This document shows, piece by piece, positions 1 to 9,519 of a stretch of DNA of 64,000 bases. The number at the start of each line of letters is the position of its first letter. Position 1 is the stretch's first letter. The position numbers and the translations under genes are program-made. The DNA lies in contig JANNDY010000030.1 in assembly GCA_031378345.1 (NCBI GenBank), positions 1-64,000 on the forward strand, given 5' to 3'. Below the pieces are notes generated by a model. It worked only from the letters and a program-made list of their open reading frames with translations. It did not search any database and was not told the origin of the DNA. This DNA comes from Emticicia sp031378345 (lineage in GTDB: Bacteria; Bacteroidota; Bacteroidia; Cytophagales; Spirosomataceae).

Positions 1-58
1 AAGAAATTTTGTCAGAAATTAGTATTATTTTCGCTGACAGAATCGCTGATGAGGATTT

Positions 59-101
59 CGAGTTATAAGTTTTGGTTGAAAAAACCAAAACTTATAACTC
101 G
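59..101. terminator. Hairpin, probable terminator of a gene off the left edge
   Basis: Perfect 19-bp inverted repeat (arms 59-77 and 83-101, starting CGAGTTATAAG) around a 5-nt loop. No coding region is visible in 1-276. It could end a gene left of the window or be a dispersed palindrome; no strong T-run follows on either side. Confidence 0.4.
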
Positions 102-215
102 CTCAAGTTAGGCTTGACACAGTTTAAAAAACACTCCCTAATATACAAAATTTAAATATCCTTTTCTTGGAAATTAATTGGACCATTATCAATTCGCTAT
201 GTAGTAGAGACACCT

Positions 216-263
216 AATATTAATAAAAAAGCGGTGATTTCTCAACGCTTTTTTATTAATATT
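216..263 (-). terminator. Terminator of the susCD operon
   Basis: Perfect 18-bp inverted repeat (216-233 and 246-263) with a 12-nt loop. The stem core is AAAAAAGCG/CGCTTTTTT, and the A- and T-runs lengthen the stem as in many Bacteroidetes terminators. It lies 13 bp past the susD stop on the minus strand. Confidence 0.75.
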
Positions 264-276
264 GATAGAGAGCAAA

Positions 277-1758
277 TTACAAAGGATTCTGTACTATTGC
301 TGGGTTCGACTGTATTTCTCTTAATGGAATCAAAAACTCCCATTGTTTATCACCAGCAGGAACATCATATAATACTGCAATTGAAGCAATTTGGTTTGTT
401 CCGTTTCTGTTCAATGGCTGATTTAATCTTTTCAAATCGGTAAATCTTACACCTTCTCCCCACATTTCTACTCTTCTATGAAACATGATTTCATCAGTTA
501 AGGCTGTGCCCGTTGCTGTCGAAAGTTTATAACCTGTATCACGTTTGCTTATCAAATCGAATAATACTTTTGCTGCATCAGCACTATTTCCTAAACGTGC
601 TTTTGCTTCGGCTTCTATTAAATACATTTCGGCAAGTCTCATGTATGGTACATCGCCCATTGCTGAGGTAGAAGGTGTACCTGGAAGTCTGAATTTTTGA
701 TTCAAATACGGCACTCTGACACCACCCGTAGGCACAATTGAGTTAGCTGTTGTAGGAGCTTTCACCCACATTTTAGAACGAATATCAGTAGCAGGTATCT
801 TATCATAAAGCGTATTATTGACTACTTTAGGATAGGTTCTGATAACAGTAGAGTTATAATTACAAGAAATATATGAGTGATAACCGCCAAAAAACTCTGA
901 TTGGTCTTCAAGGTGGTCAAAACCCCACATCCATTCTGGATTTGTAATATCAGCAAATCCTTCTTGGTATTGGGCTGTTGTCATAATACTTGAGCCTGTA
1001 CGTGCTTCTGCGGCAAATTTTGCGGCATCGGCCCATCTTTGTTGCGTTAATGCAACTCTTGCCAAGAAACCTTTCACAACTTCAAGATTGATATGTGATT
1101 TAAAGTTTCTTGTTGATTTCAATAAAGCGGCTGCATCTGTAAGGTCTTTGTTGATTTGTGTATAAACATCTTCAACTGTCGCTCTTGGAAGGCCTTCGGT
1201 TGTTGGTGCAAGTACCAACGGTACACCTAATTGTGCATTTGGTTTTGCAGCAGCATCATAGCGTTTGCCATATAGTTGCACCAAATTAAAATACGCCCAG
1301 CCTCTCAAAGCCAATGCTTCTCCTTTTACTTGGTCTTTTTCGGTTTGTGTTCCTACGGCCTTATCTATATTAGCAATACCAACATTTGCATTTCCGATAG
1401 CTCTGTAATACAATTGATAAGGAAAACGAGCCAATGTACCAACGTCCGTTCTGTGGCTTGTCCATCTTGTTTCGCCTACGTGCCAGCTTGCGGCTGTTGT
1501 TCCAAGAATCATATCATCGCCCAAGTGGTCAAGGATAATCATCATTGCAGGGTGTCCAGAGTGTCCTTGTGAATCGAGGTAACGGTATATCAGTGAACGG
1601 TAAATTCCGTTAATTGCTGAGGCAGCATTTTTGGTTGTAGCATAAGCCGAGGCTGCATCAATGCTCTCGGTAGGAACTGTATCTAAATATGTTTTTTCGC
1701 ATGAAAATGAAAACACACTCAAAATTACGGCGAATAAAATTATTAATCTTTTTTTCAT
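277..1758 (-). CDS. SusD/RagB-family outer-membrane glycan-binding lipoprotein
   Basis: A surface lipoprotein that binds oligosaccharide and acts as a lid on its partner SusC-type porin. The start is taken at the ATG at 1758 (MKKRLIIL), 12 bp past the susC stop; an upstream in-frame TTG at 1770 is less likely. This gives 493 residues, normal for the family. A lipoprotein signal ends in FSFS-Cys20. The C-terminal half has family hallmarks: the segment RRVEMWGEGVRFTDLKRLN and the terminal motif NPAIVQNPL. It is cotranscribed with the SusC gene and followed by a strong terminator. The substrate cannot be read from the protein; nearby GH105 and UxaC genes suggest pectic oligosaccharides (inference). 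Confidence 0.95.
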   Translation of the reverse strand: MKKRLIILFAVILSVFSFSCEKTYLDTVPTESIDAASAYATTKNAASAINGIYRSLIYRYLDSQGHSGHPAMMIILDHLGDDMILGTTAASWHVGETRWTSHRTDVGTLARFPYQLYYRAIGNANVGIANIDKAVGTQTEKDQVKGEALALRGWAYFNLVQLYGKRYDAAAKPNAQLGVPLVLAPTTEGLPRATVEDVYTQINKDLTDAAALLKSTRNFKSHINLEVVKGFLARVALTQQRWADAAKFAAEARTGSSIMTTAQYQEGFADITNPEWMWGFDHLEDQSEFFGGYHSYISCNYNSTVIRTYPKVVNNTLYDKIPATDIRSKMWVKAPTTANSIVPTGGVRVPYLNQKFRLPGTPSTSAMGDVPYMRLAEMYLIEAEAKARLGNSADAAKVLFDLISKRDTGYKLSTATGTALTDEIMFHRRVEMWGEGVRFTDLKRLNQPLNRNGTNQIASIAVLYDVPAGDKQWEFLIPLREIQSNPAIVQNPL

Positions 1759-1770
1759 TGTTAATATCAA

Positions 1771-4700
1771 TTAAAGTGAAAATGAAACACCTAATACTAT
1801 TGATTTCGCAGGACTAAAAGCGTTGCTGGTTACACCATCAAAGTTTTGTTGAACATTCATGCCTTTTCTGCGAGAAAGTATGAAGAAGTTTTCGGCACTT
1901 GCATATATCTGTGCATTTTCTAAAAATACCTTTTTAGAAGCTTTACTTGGTATAGCGTAAGCCAAAGTTACAGTACGTACGTTTAGGTAACTTGCATCAA
2001 TTAACCAACGGTCAGATGCTGCATCAAAATCGGCAGTACGACCCGCATCCATTCTTGGAGTATTGGTGATGTCGCCAGGCTTTTGCCATCTGTTTAATAT
2101 ATCTACGTGCTTCGCATTATTATAACCAGCTCCCATCAAACTTGCATAAGCACCATCGTATGTTTTACCACCTAATTGATAAATAACCAAAGCTGACAAT
2201 GAAAGTCCTTTGTACTTGATAGTGTTGGTAATAGCACCACTTACCAAAGGAATTGATGAACCATTATAATGAAAACGTGCATTACTGACAGCATTCGTTA
2301 GTGTATCACCAGTTTCGGTAATGCGTGAGTTGGCAGGTACATAATTGATTGCTCTATATTCAACTACACCTGTTTCAGGGTTTATACCCTTGTATTCTCT
2401 CACCCAAAAGTCAAAAATCGAATAGCCTTCTTTTAGCTTTTTAGTTCCTTGAATAATTTCTTTACTTGCATCGGGCATTTTTGTGATTTGGTTCTTGATT
2501 TTGGTTGCGTTCAAATTAATGTTCCAAGAAAAATCTTTGCTTCTTACAAGAGCAATATCCAATTCAAGTTCAACGCCTTTGTTGAACATCGTACCGATAT
2601 TACGAGTCTGAGTAATGATACCTGCCGAAAGTGGCAAAGGAACATCAAAAATCAAATTGCTTGAGCGTCTGTCAAAATATTCGATTGTACCATTAATACG
2701 GTTTTTTAATAAACCAAACTCCAATGCTATATCAAAAGCATTGCTTGATTCCCATTCGAGTTCTCTATTTCCCAAACTTGATTGCAAAATACCTGCTTCG
2801 GTTGCATTATTTGCCCCCAAACTATACAATGGCTGCCAAGCATAGCGGCTTATATCTCCATCATTACCAGTTTGTCCATACGAACCTCTAAGTTTAAATG
2901 TACTTATAAATGGAAGCTCTTTAATAAATGCTTCTTGGTCTAAACGCCAAGCGGCACTAACTGAGTAGAATGTACCCCAACGAGTATCTTTATAAAATTT
3001 ACTCGAACCATCTCTACGAGCAGAGAATGAAGCAAAATATTTTTCACTAAAATCATAGTTAATTCTTGAAAAATAACCTTCTACTCTTCTATCTCTTCTA
3101 CGAGAGTCGAGGTTGGTAGTTGTAGTAAAGTTTAGGAGTTCAACATTTCCATCTAATATTTGACCTGACCTCGAACCATTCAATCTGTTATCAGTTTCAT
3201 TATAATTTTCGTGACCAACTAATACGCCAATGCTGTGTCTACCAAGCGATTTATTATAATTTAATAACTGCGAAAGGTTATAACTTGTAATATTTTCAAA
3301 TATGTGGGTAGCTCTTCCTGCAGGAGCACCATCACCTACAATTGGATTACCATAAGTAATATCGTTAACATTTGTTATATCTACGCCAAGATTATTAGTA
3401 AATTTAAAATCTTTCAAGAATGAAATTTCAGCATAACTACGACCACCTAATACATTTCTACGGAAATAGTTTTGATTAAGTACTGTTTCTGCAAGTGAAT
3501 GACGACCACCATATACTGGTCTGACTGGTAATCCTAAAGCATTTAAATTACCTAAATCATATCTTTTAGTTCCGTCTTCGTTTGTCAAGAATGAACCAGG
3601 GTTAGCAGGGTCAAAAGCATAAACAGGATAGATTGGAGCCATACCTCTTGAAAAGAAGAATGGATTTACAAATGATGTATTTCCATCTGCATCTGCTTGG
3701 TTTGATTTGATAATGGTAGTCGAAAGATTTGTTCCTACTTTAAACCATGATTTTATTTGGTTGTTTACATTCAAACGAGCTGTATAACGTTCATAATCAG
3801 AACGAATCAGAAAACCTTTGTCTTTTAAGTACGATAATGAAAGGAAATAATCTGATTTTTCTGCTGAACCAGAAAAGTTGAGGTTGATTTCATCACGTAC
3901 ACCTTGACGTACTAATGGCTTTTCCCAGTTCAAATCATCGGCAGAATAAATCATGGTAGCATTCGGATTCAATTTTCCATCAACACCAACCAATTGAGCA
4001 ATCGGAACGTTAAATACATTATAGGTCGCACCAGTGGTTGCATTGGTGCCAATAATCCCTGCTAAATTGTTTGAAGCATTAGTACTGGCTGTTGCAAGTG
4101 CAATAGGGTTTGCAGCTCTATAAGCAAAGCTATTACGGTTGGCTTCCCATATCAATGGATAATAATCTGCTGCCCCAACTCTATCATATTCTTGTAAGCC
4201 TCTACTATTAAAGCCTTTTGTGAATTTTACACTGATGTTGTTTTTGCCTTTTACACCTTTTTTGGTTGTTACCATTACAACTCCATTGGCGGCTCTTGCA
4301 CCATAAAGTGCAGTAGAAGCGGCATCTTTCAATACTGTAATAGTCTCGATGTCATCACTATTAAGGTTGGCGATACTTGCACTGTAAGGCACGCCGTCAA
4401 CTACATAAAGTGGGTCGTTTGAAGAAGAAATTGAGCCGAAACCTCTAATTCTGATAGCAGGAGCAGTGCCTGGCTGACCGCTACCAACAGTTGCCTGAAC
4501 TCCTGCAGAAACTCCCGCAAGAGCTTGCCCGATGTTTGTGATAGGTCTTGGTCCTATTTTATCTGCTCCAATTGTAGCAGCCGAACCTGTAAATGAGGTC
4601 TTTTTTGCTGTACCAAAAGTTGTTACCACTACCTCGCTTAGGGTTTCACTGCTTGTTTCAAGACTTACTTTGATTGAAGTTTGATTCCCAACCGCTACTT

Positions 4701-4941
4701 CTTGACTTATAAAGCCAACGTAACTAAATACTAAACGTGCATTGCTCGGAACACTGATTTTGAAGTTGCCATCGGCATCGGTGTTAGTACCTTTGGTAGT
4801 ACCTTTTATCGTTACGGTTACACCCGGAAGTGCAGAACCGTCGTCGGCTGTTACTTTCCCTGTAACAGCTTTCTCTTGAGCAAATGACGGAATCGCCACG
4901 GCAGCCCAAAAGAAGAAAAGCATTTGTAGAGCTTTCTTCAT
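1771..4941 (-). CDS. SusC/RagA-family TonB-dependent outer-membrane transporter
   Basis: Imports oligosaccharides across the outer membrane using TonB energy, together with the SusD partner encoded just downstream. The protein has 1056 residues, the usual SusC length. A signal peptide ends near residue 21 (PSFAQ). Residues about 23-110 form a carboxypeptidase-regulatory-like domain (VTGKVTADDGSALPGVTV). The plug follows at about 115-235, with LYVVDGVPY and ALYGARAANGVVMVTTKKG, and then the beta-barrel ending at SFSL. No N-terminal anti-sigma-interacting extension is present, so regulation probably does not use a dedicated ECF sigma. A TATATTTG -7-like box precedes the gene. Confidence 0.96.
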   Translation of the reverse strand: MKKALQMLFFFWAAVAIPSFAQEKAVTGKVTADDGSALPGVTVTIKGTTKGTNTDADGNFKISVPSNARLVFSYVGFISQEVAVGNQTSIKVSLETSSETLSEVVVTTFGTAKKTSFTGSAATIGADKIGPRPITNIGQALAGVSAGVQATVGSGQPGTAPAIRIRGFGSISSSNDPLYVVDGVPYSASIANLNSDDIETITVLKDAASTALYGARAANGVVMVTTKKGVKGKNNISVKFTKGFNSRGLQEYDRVGAADYYPLIWEANRNSFAYRAANPIALATASTNASNNLAGIIGTNATTGATYNVFNVPIAQLVGVDGKLNPNATMIYSADDLNWEKPLVRQGVRDEINLNFSGSAEKSDYFLSLSYLKDKGFLIRSDYERYTARLNVNNQIKSWFKVGTNLSTTIIKSNQADADGNTSFVNPFFFSRGMAPIYPVYAFDPANPGSFLTNEDGTKRYDLGNLNALGLPVRPVYGGRHSLAETVLNQNYFRRNVLGGRSYAEISFLKDFKFTNNLGVDITNVNDITYGNPIVGDGAPAGRATHIFENITSYNLSQLLNYNKSLGRHSIGVLVGHENYNETDNRLNGSRSGQILDGNVELLNFTTTTNLDSRRRDRRVEGYFSRINYDFSEKYFASFSARRDGSSKFYKDTRWGTFYSVSAAWRLDQEAFIKELPFISTFKLRGSYGQTGNDGDISRYAWQPLYSLGANNATEAGILQSSLGNRELEWESSNAFDIALEFGLLKNRINGTIEYFDRRSSNLIFDVPLPLSAGIITQTRNIGTMFNKGVELELDIALVRSKDFSWNINLNATKIKNQITKMPDASKEIIQGTKKLKEGYSIFDFWVREYKGINPETGVVEYRAINYVPANSRITETGDTLTNAVSNARFHYNGSSIPLVSGAITNTIKYKGLSLSALVIYQLGGKTYDGAYASLMGAGYNNAKHVDILNRWQKPGDITNTPRMDAGRTADFDAASDRWLIDASYLNVRTVTLAYAIPSKASKKVFLENAQIYASAENFFILSRRKGMNVQQNFDGVTSNAFSPAKSIVLGVSFSL

Positions 4942-4979
4942 AAAGTTTTAGTTTTAGATGATAAAATGAAATTTAACTA

Positions 4980-4987
4980 CAAATATA
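4980..4987 (-). promoter_or_regulatory. Candidate -7 box (TATATTTG) for susCD
   Basis: On the minus strand 4987-4980 reads TATATTTG, matching the Bacteroidetes TAnnTTTG consensus, about 40 nt before the susC ATG. A well-spaced -33 TTTG is not evident, so this is a partial match. The rest of the 299-bp spacer 4942-5240 is A/T-rich and holds only the dapA terminator. Confidence 0.45.
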
Positions 4988-5167
4988 ACCCATAAATTTT
5001 TATTTGTGTTACAACAAATATTACTTCTGAAACAAATATTTATGACTAAAGCTATGAAAAGCCAAAGAATAGCTATCAAAACAGAAAAAAAATCTACTCA
5101 ATACTGATAATAATTTTAAATAAATTTAAAAAAAAGCCTCAAATCACCATTTTTTTGTACTTTATTT

Positions 5168-5223
5168 ATTTTCACATAAAAAAATCCGTAAGCTGTTGCC
5201 TACGGATTTTTTTATGTGAAAAT
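5168..5223 (-). terminator. Terminator downstream of dapA
   Basis: Inverted repeat with 26-bp arms (5168-5193 and 5198-5223), one mismatch and a TGTT loop. The core AAAAAAATCCGTA/TACGGATTTTTTT is flanked by A- and T-runs on both strands. It starts 18 bp past the dapA stop and separates dapA from susCD, so the two are separate transcripts. Confidence 0.85.
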
Positions 5224-5240
5224 ATTTTTTTTGTAATCAA

Positions 5241-6125
5241 TTATTTCCAGAAACTTTCAGCATTCATTGCATTACTTAGTTTCTTACCTAATTCGTCAGA
5301 GGCTTTTACTAAAGGTAAACGGACTTCTGAGCTACAAATTCCTTTTATTTCGCAGCATTTTTTGATACCCACAGGATTTGATTCTGAATAAAGTAACGTG
5401 TCAAAATCTAAAAAACGATGTTGAAGTGCTGCCGCTTGGTCGAAATCTCCTTTCAAAGCTGCCCAAGTCATTTCTCCAAATTCTTTCGGGAAAGCATTGG
5501 CAATGACCGAAATCACACCACTAAAACCAATACTAATTGCTGCCGTAACGAGGTTATCATCGCCTGACAACAAAAGGAAATCTTTTGGACAACGTTTAGC
5601 TAATTCTATCGCATTTTCGATGCTACTTGCATCTTTTATACCGATAATATTTGGGTGTTTTGCCAATTCCAAAACCGTAGAGATTTGCAAATGTGTGACT
5701 GTTCTTCCAGGCACATTATATAACAAAACTGGCACTGGAGAAGCATCGGCAATTGCTGTAAAGTGGGCAATTAGACCTGCCTGCGAAGGTTTGTTATAAT
5801 ATGGACAAACTGACAAAATAGCTGCAACGCCACTCAAGTCAGTTTTTTTGATGGTTTCTAAAACTACTCTTGTATTATTTCCGCCCAAACCATAAACTAT
5901 TGGGAGGTTTTTAGTATTATTTTCTTTGGTAAATTTCAGTAAATCATTTTTTTCTTGACTTGTCGTTGTAGAAGTTTCGCCCGTTGTACCTTGCACCACG
6001 AAATAATCTACGCCACCTGCACTCGTAAATTCGAGCAAGCGACGAAAACCATCAAAATCAATTTCGTGGTTTTGGTCAAAAGGTGTAATTAATGCGACAC
6101 CTACGCCCATCAATGGATGTTCCAT
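5241..6125 (-). CDS. dapA: 4-hydroxy-tetrahydrodipicolinate synthase
   Basis: Condenses pyruvate with aspartate semialdehyde in lysine and diaminopimelate synthesis (cytoplasm). At 294 residues it has family length. Visible motifs are the GTTGET pyruvate-binding turn (46-51), YNVPGRT with Tyr136 and Arg141, and GIKDAS with the Schiff-base Lys164. Arg141 in the NVPGR motif favours true DapA over the related keto-deoxy-sugar aldolases that could have been expected beside uxaC. It has its own terminator and probably is not part of the sugar pathway despite its position. Confidence 0.93.
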   Translation of the reverse strand: MEHPLMGVGVALITPFDQNHEIDFDGFRRLLEFTSAGGVDYFVVQGTTGETSTTTSQEKNDLLKFTKENNTKNLPIVYGLGGNNTRVVLETIKKTDLSGVAAILSVCPYYNKPSQAGLIAHFTAIADASPVPVLLYNVPGRTVTHLQISTVLELAKHPNIIGIKDASSIENAIELAKRCPKDFLLLSGDDNLVTAAISIGFSGVISVIANAFPKEFGEMTWAALKGDFDQAAALQHRFLDFDTLLYSESNPVGIKKCCEIKGICSSEVRLPLVKASDELGKKLSNAMNAESFWK

Positions 6126-6227
6126 TATTTTATTATTAAATTTTCGTGAAGCAAAATTCGGCAGAAAATTGTATTAAAGAAAGATTTTTGCTTGAAAAGT
6201 TTCTGAAAGATGTAATTTTAGTCATTT

Positions 6228-7502
6228 TCAAAGCATCGCCTGATAAACCAAAATCCTGAATTTTCTTACAATTTCGGAGTAATGAGCATAAGGCTGAACA
6301 TTGGTAAAAACCAACAAAATTGTTTCTTCTTTTGGGTCAATGGTATATTCCGAACAGTACATTCCGCCCCAAGTGAGCGAGCCCGGTGAGGCGTTGTCTC
6401 CGTAGTGAGATTCAGGCGAAATTATCTGTAATCCCAAGCCAAATTTATCGTTTCTGTCCCACACAAAACTTTCACCGATTTGGTTGCGTGCCATCATTTC
6501 TACCGTTGAGCGAGCCAATAATCTTTTGCCATTAAATTCGCCCTTATTCAACAAAAATTGACATAATTTAGCATAATCTTCGATGGTACTTAAAAGCCCA
6601 GCACCGCCAGAAAAGTAGCTTTTTGCTCCTGAAATGGCATATTTTCGATAAGTTTCGTTGGTATGAACACTCAATTTATCTTCGATTTTGGCTTTCGAGT
6701 AAAGTTCAACCAAACGTGAAGCTTTGGCATCTGGAAGGTAGAAATAAGTGTCATTCATACCCAAAGGGCCAAGCACTTTTTTGCGTAAATATTCATCAAA
6801 AGGCATACCCGAAAGTACCTCAATTAAGCGACCAATTACATCCGAATTTAGTCCATAAACAAACTGTGTTCCGGGGTCGGCAATGAGTGGACGGGAAGCT
6901 ATTTTGTCCACCACATCTTTCAAAATATCTTTTTCGGTTGAGCAGAAAAACGGCACTTTGAATTCGGGCAAATCTTGCAAGGCGTGTTCGTAAGGAATTC
7001 CTGCCGAATGACTCAAAAGTTGACGAATCGTGATTTCAGATTTAGCGGGGCGAGTGATGTATTTATTACGATCTTTTTCATCAAAACTGACAAGCACTTT
7101 TGGGTTTTTGAAGGCAGGAATATATTTTGAAATTGGTTCGTCCAAAAAGAATTTTCCTTCTTCAAAAAGCATCAAAAGTCCAACTGTTGTAATGGCTTTC
7201 GACTGCGAAGCAATTCTGAAAATATCATCTTTTTTCAAAGCTGCTTTTGTTTCCAAATTACTATAACCAAAAGCCTTATAATGTACGATTTTGCCTTTTT
7301 TTGCTATGAAAGTAACAATATTTGGAGCAATTCCTTTGTCAATAATTTCTTGAAAATGAACATCTAAACGTTGCAATCGTTCGCTCGAAAAGCCTGCTTC
7401 TTCGGGCGTTTTTGCCGTAGAAAATGTTTGAGGAGATTGAGCTTTTACGCCCGTAATCAAAAATAAGAAAAGAAAGGCGAGAAGAATAGATAGATTTTTC
7501 AT
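6228..7502 (-). CDS. Serine hydrolase, beta-lactamase/class C esterase family, secreted
   Basis: Predicted periplasmic serine hydrolase of the beta-lactamase/DD-peptidase fold. The start at 7502 (MKNLSILL) opens directly on a signal peptide (cleavage near VKAQ); codons further upstream only translate a repeat-rich spacer. Of 424 residues, Ser99-Gln-Ser-Lys102 is the SxxK nucleophile motif (FRIASQSK), Tyr-Gly-Leu-Asn in FVYGLNSD fits the YxN position, and SLTWGG near the C-terminus replaces the KTG triad. In carbohydrate loci such proteins are often esterases, but lactamase, esterase or peptidase activity cannot be told apart here. Confidence 0.85.
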   Translation of the reverse strand: MKNLSILLAFLFLFLITGVKAQSPQTFSTAKTPEEAGFSSERLQRLDVHFQEIIDKGIAPNIVTFIAKKGKIVHYKAFGYSNLETKAALKKDDIFRIASQSKAITTVGLLMLFEEGKFFLDEPISKYIPAFKNPKVLVSFDEKDRNKYITRPAKSEITIRQLLSHSAGIPYEHALQDLPEFKVPFFCSTEKDILKDVVDKIASRPLIADPGTQFVYGLNSDVIGRLIEVLSGMPFDEYLRKKVLGPLGMNDTYFYLPDAKASRLVELYSKAKIEDKLSVHTNETYRKYAISGAKSYFSGGAGLLSTIEDYAKLCQFLLNKGEFNGKRLLARSTVEMMARNQIGESFVWDRNDKFGLGLQIISPESHYGDNASPGSLTWGGMYCSEYTIDPKEETILLVFTNVQPYAHYSEIVRKFRILVYQAML

Positions 7503-7527
7503 GGGAGATTTTTTTAATACAGACAAA

Positions 7528-7578
7528 AGACAAGAGAAATGAGGCTTTCCAAAATAAAAAACGCTCAATCTCTTGTCT
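7528..7578. repeat. Imperfect inverted word repeat in spacer
   Basis: AGACAAGAGAAATGAG (7528-7543) and CTCAATCTCTTGTCT (7564-7578) are imperfect reverse complements, and TCTCTTGTC recurs at once. The spacer separates the serine hydrolase start from the upstream gene and resembles other degenerate word repeats in this window. Confidence 0.5.
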
Positions 7579-7596
7579 AAAATCTCTTGTCCGAAA

Positions 7597-8028
7597 CTAC
7601 AATAATTTAGTAGATTGCCAAGTGTTCAATTGCCACCCTTTTTTGCCATTTTTTGCATAAACTACTGTATAGCGTAGATTTACAATATTTGGTTTGCCAT
7701 CAATTGGACCGAGTTCAATCAAAGCTCTGCCGTTTACTACTGCCATTTTTCCGTAATCTCTCACACTAATTTCTTGCAAATCAATACTTTTATAAACACT
7801 TTTTCCTTCCTTGATAGAGGCAAGATAAGTAGTTTTGTTATCAACTTTTGCATTGGAATGTGTGTAAACCAAGTCATCGGCAAAGATTTTTTCCAAGAAA
7901 TCAAAGTCTTTTGACACTTGTGCTACAAAGCGTTTACGTTCGAGTGCTTCAATGTCAGCTTTTGTATTTTGAGAAAAAGCGGCTTGAGTGATAAATAGGA
8001 AAACTCCTAAAATTGCTAAATTTTTCAT
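7597..8028 (-). CDS. Secreted NTF2-like/DUF4440 (SnoaL-like) protein
   Basis: A 143-residue protein with a signal peptide (cleavage near AAFSQ) and one NTF2-like cone fold. Family hallmarks are the helix IEALERKRFVAQVSKDF, the strand DDLVYTHSNAKVDNKTTYL, and the terminal strands RYTVVYAKNGKKGWQLNTWQST. Homologues bind small ligands or act as mild isomerases or dehydratases, but most have no known function. It lies between the hexuronate-type transporter and the serine hydrolase, all on one strand, which suggests an accessory role in the same locus (inference). Confidence 0.8.
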   Translation of the reverse strand: MKNLAILGVFLFITQAAFSQNTKADIEALERKRFVAQVSKDFDFLEKIFADDLVYTHSNAKVDNKTTYLASIKEGKSVYKSIDLQEISVRDYGKMAVVNGRALIELGPIDGKPNIVNLRYTVVYAKNGKKGWQLNTWQSTKLL

Positions 8029-8091
8029 TGTTTTTTTTAATTTAATGGATGAACGAATTCTATATCATACATCATATTTCATACATAATTC

Positions 8092-9384
8092 CTAAATATC
8101 TACTTTATCCATTTTCGGCACTAAAAGGTGCATAATTAGCCATGCAAGCAAATATGCCCCAGCACAAATAGCAAACATTATATAGTAAGCAGTTTCGATT
8201 TGGTTCATGCTTCGATAATAGACAAACATATTTTTTTGTACTGCCCAAGTAAGCAAGATTCCACCTAAACCTCCTGCCATTCCGCCGATACCTACAACCG
8301 ATGCCGTTGCTTTTTTGGGAAACATATCTGACACAGTCGTGAAAATATTTGCACTCCAAGCCTGATGTGCAGCTGCTGCAATTCCTATGACCACAACCGC
8401 CAACCACATATTTACTTTTCCTGCCAATTGAGAGAAAATTACTGGCAAAACAAACAAAGCAAAAATAAACATCGAAGTTTTACGTGCTTTAAAAACTGGC
8501 ATGTTTCGGTTGATAAATGCCATTGGCAAATAGCCTCCACCGATGCTTCCGATGGTAGAAATGATATAAACTACTGCTACCGGAAACGAAATCTGAATCA
8601 ATGTGAGTTTGTATTCGCTTTGCAAAAAATCGGGTAACCAAAAGAGGTAAAACCACCATACAGGGTCTGTCAGAAACTTTCCAATAGCAAAAGCCCAAGT
8701 TTGGCGGAAGCCTAAAAGCTTAATCCAAGGCACTTTTTCTTCATTTTTGATATTTTCTTCATCTTCTTTGTCAGAGTGAATATAATCATATTCGGCTTTG
8801 CCTAATTTCTTAGAATCTTTGGGCGAAGTATAATATAATTGCCACAAAACCAACCATATAAAACCAATCAAACCTGTAATAATAAACGCCCATTGCCAAC
8901 CCCAATATACTGCAATAAGTGGTACTGTCAGAGGTGCAATGATTGCCCCAACATTCGTTCCCGAGTTGAAAATACCTGTTGCTAAAGCACGTTCTTTTTT
9001 AGGAAACCACTCGGCAGTAGATTTTATTGCCGCAGGGAAATTGCCCGCTTCGGTTACGCCCAAAGCTGCACGAGCGACCATAAAACCAAAGGCAGAATTG
9101 GCAAATGCGTGTCCGACTGCTGCCAAACTCCAAAGCCCAGTTGCCCAAGCATAGCCTTTTTTTGTACCGAGTTTATCTACAATACTTCCTGCAACCAACA
9201 TTCCGAAAGAATAGAAGATTTTGAAGGTGATTTCGATATTGGCGTAGTCGCCATCGTCCCATTTTAGGTCTGTTGATAGGACAGATTTCAAAAGGCTTAT
9301 CACCTGTCGATCAAGATAATTGACGGTGGTTGCAAAAAAGACCAGACTACAAATTGTCCAGCGGTACTTTCCGATTTTTTCCAT
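8092..9384 (-). CDS. MFS transporter, hexuronate/ACS family (ExuT-like)
   Basis: Inner-membrane proton-coupled importer of the anion:cation symporter branch, 430 residues with about 12 membrane spans. Typical family signatures are NYLDRQVISLL in TM1 and GVTEAGNFPAAIKSTAEWFP followed by KKERALATGIFNSGTNVGA around TM4-TM5. The neighbouring uxaC on the same strand supports galacturonate or glucuronate as substrate; this is context, not sequence proof. Translation begins MEKIGKYRWTI, a normal start for the group. Confidence 0.9.
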   Translation of the reverse strand: MEKIGKYRWTICSLVFFATTVNYLDRQVISLLKSVLSTDLKWDDGDYANIEITFKIFYSFGMLVAGSIVDKLGTKKGYAWATGLWSLAAVGHAFANSAFGFMVARAALGVTEAGNFPAAIKSTAEWFPKKERALATGIFNSGTNVGAIIAPLTVPLIAVYWGWQWAFIITGLIGFIWLVLWQLYYTSPKDSKKLGKAEYDYIHSDKEDEENIKNEEKVPWIKLLGFRQTWAFAIGKFLTDPVWWFYLFWLPDFLQSEYKLTLIQISFPVAVVYIISTIGSIGGGYLPMAFINRNMPVFKARKTSMFIFALFVLPVIFSQLAGKVNMWLAVVVIGIAAAAHQAWSANIFTTVSDMFPKKATASVVGIGGMAGGLGGILLTWAVQKNMFVYYRSMNQIETAYYIMFAICAGAYLLAWLIMHLLVPKMDKVDI

Positions 9385-9395
9385 GTTTAAAGGTT

Positions 9396-9512
9396 TTAGG
9401 AATTAGGGTTTAGGTTTTGGGACAGGGTCGCCGGTGCGAGTAGATTTTAGGAGTTAGTTTTTTTTAAAAGAATTAGCAATTTTTTATCTAATTCCTAAAG
9501 CCTAATTCCTAA
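9396..9512. repeat. Inverted repeat in the MFS-uxaC spacer
   Basis: TTAGGAATTAGGGTTTAGG (9396-9414) and CCTAAAGCCTAATTCCTAA (9494-9512) are reverse complements at 18 of 19 positions. They flank about 80 bp including a GGGTCGCCGGTGCGAG island. The hairpin could attenuate uxaC read-through into the transporter gene, or be a degenerate dispersed repeat. Confidence 0.6.
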
Positions 9513-9519
9513 CACCTAC

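Noticed and set aside
5241..6125. Keto-deoxy-gluconate aldolase identity for the DapA-like gene, expected beside uxaC
   Set aside because: The YNVPGRT motif with Arg141 is the DapA signature, and a strong terminator isolates the gene from susCD.
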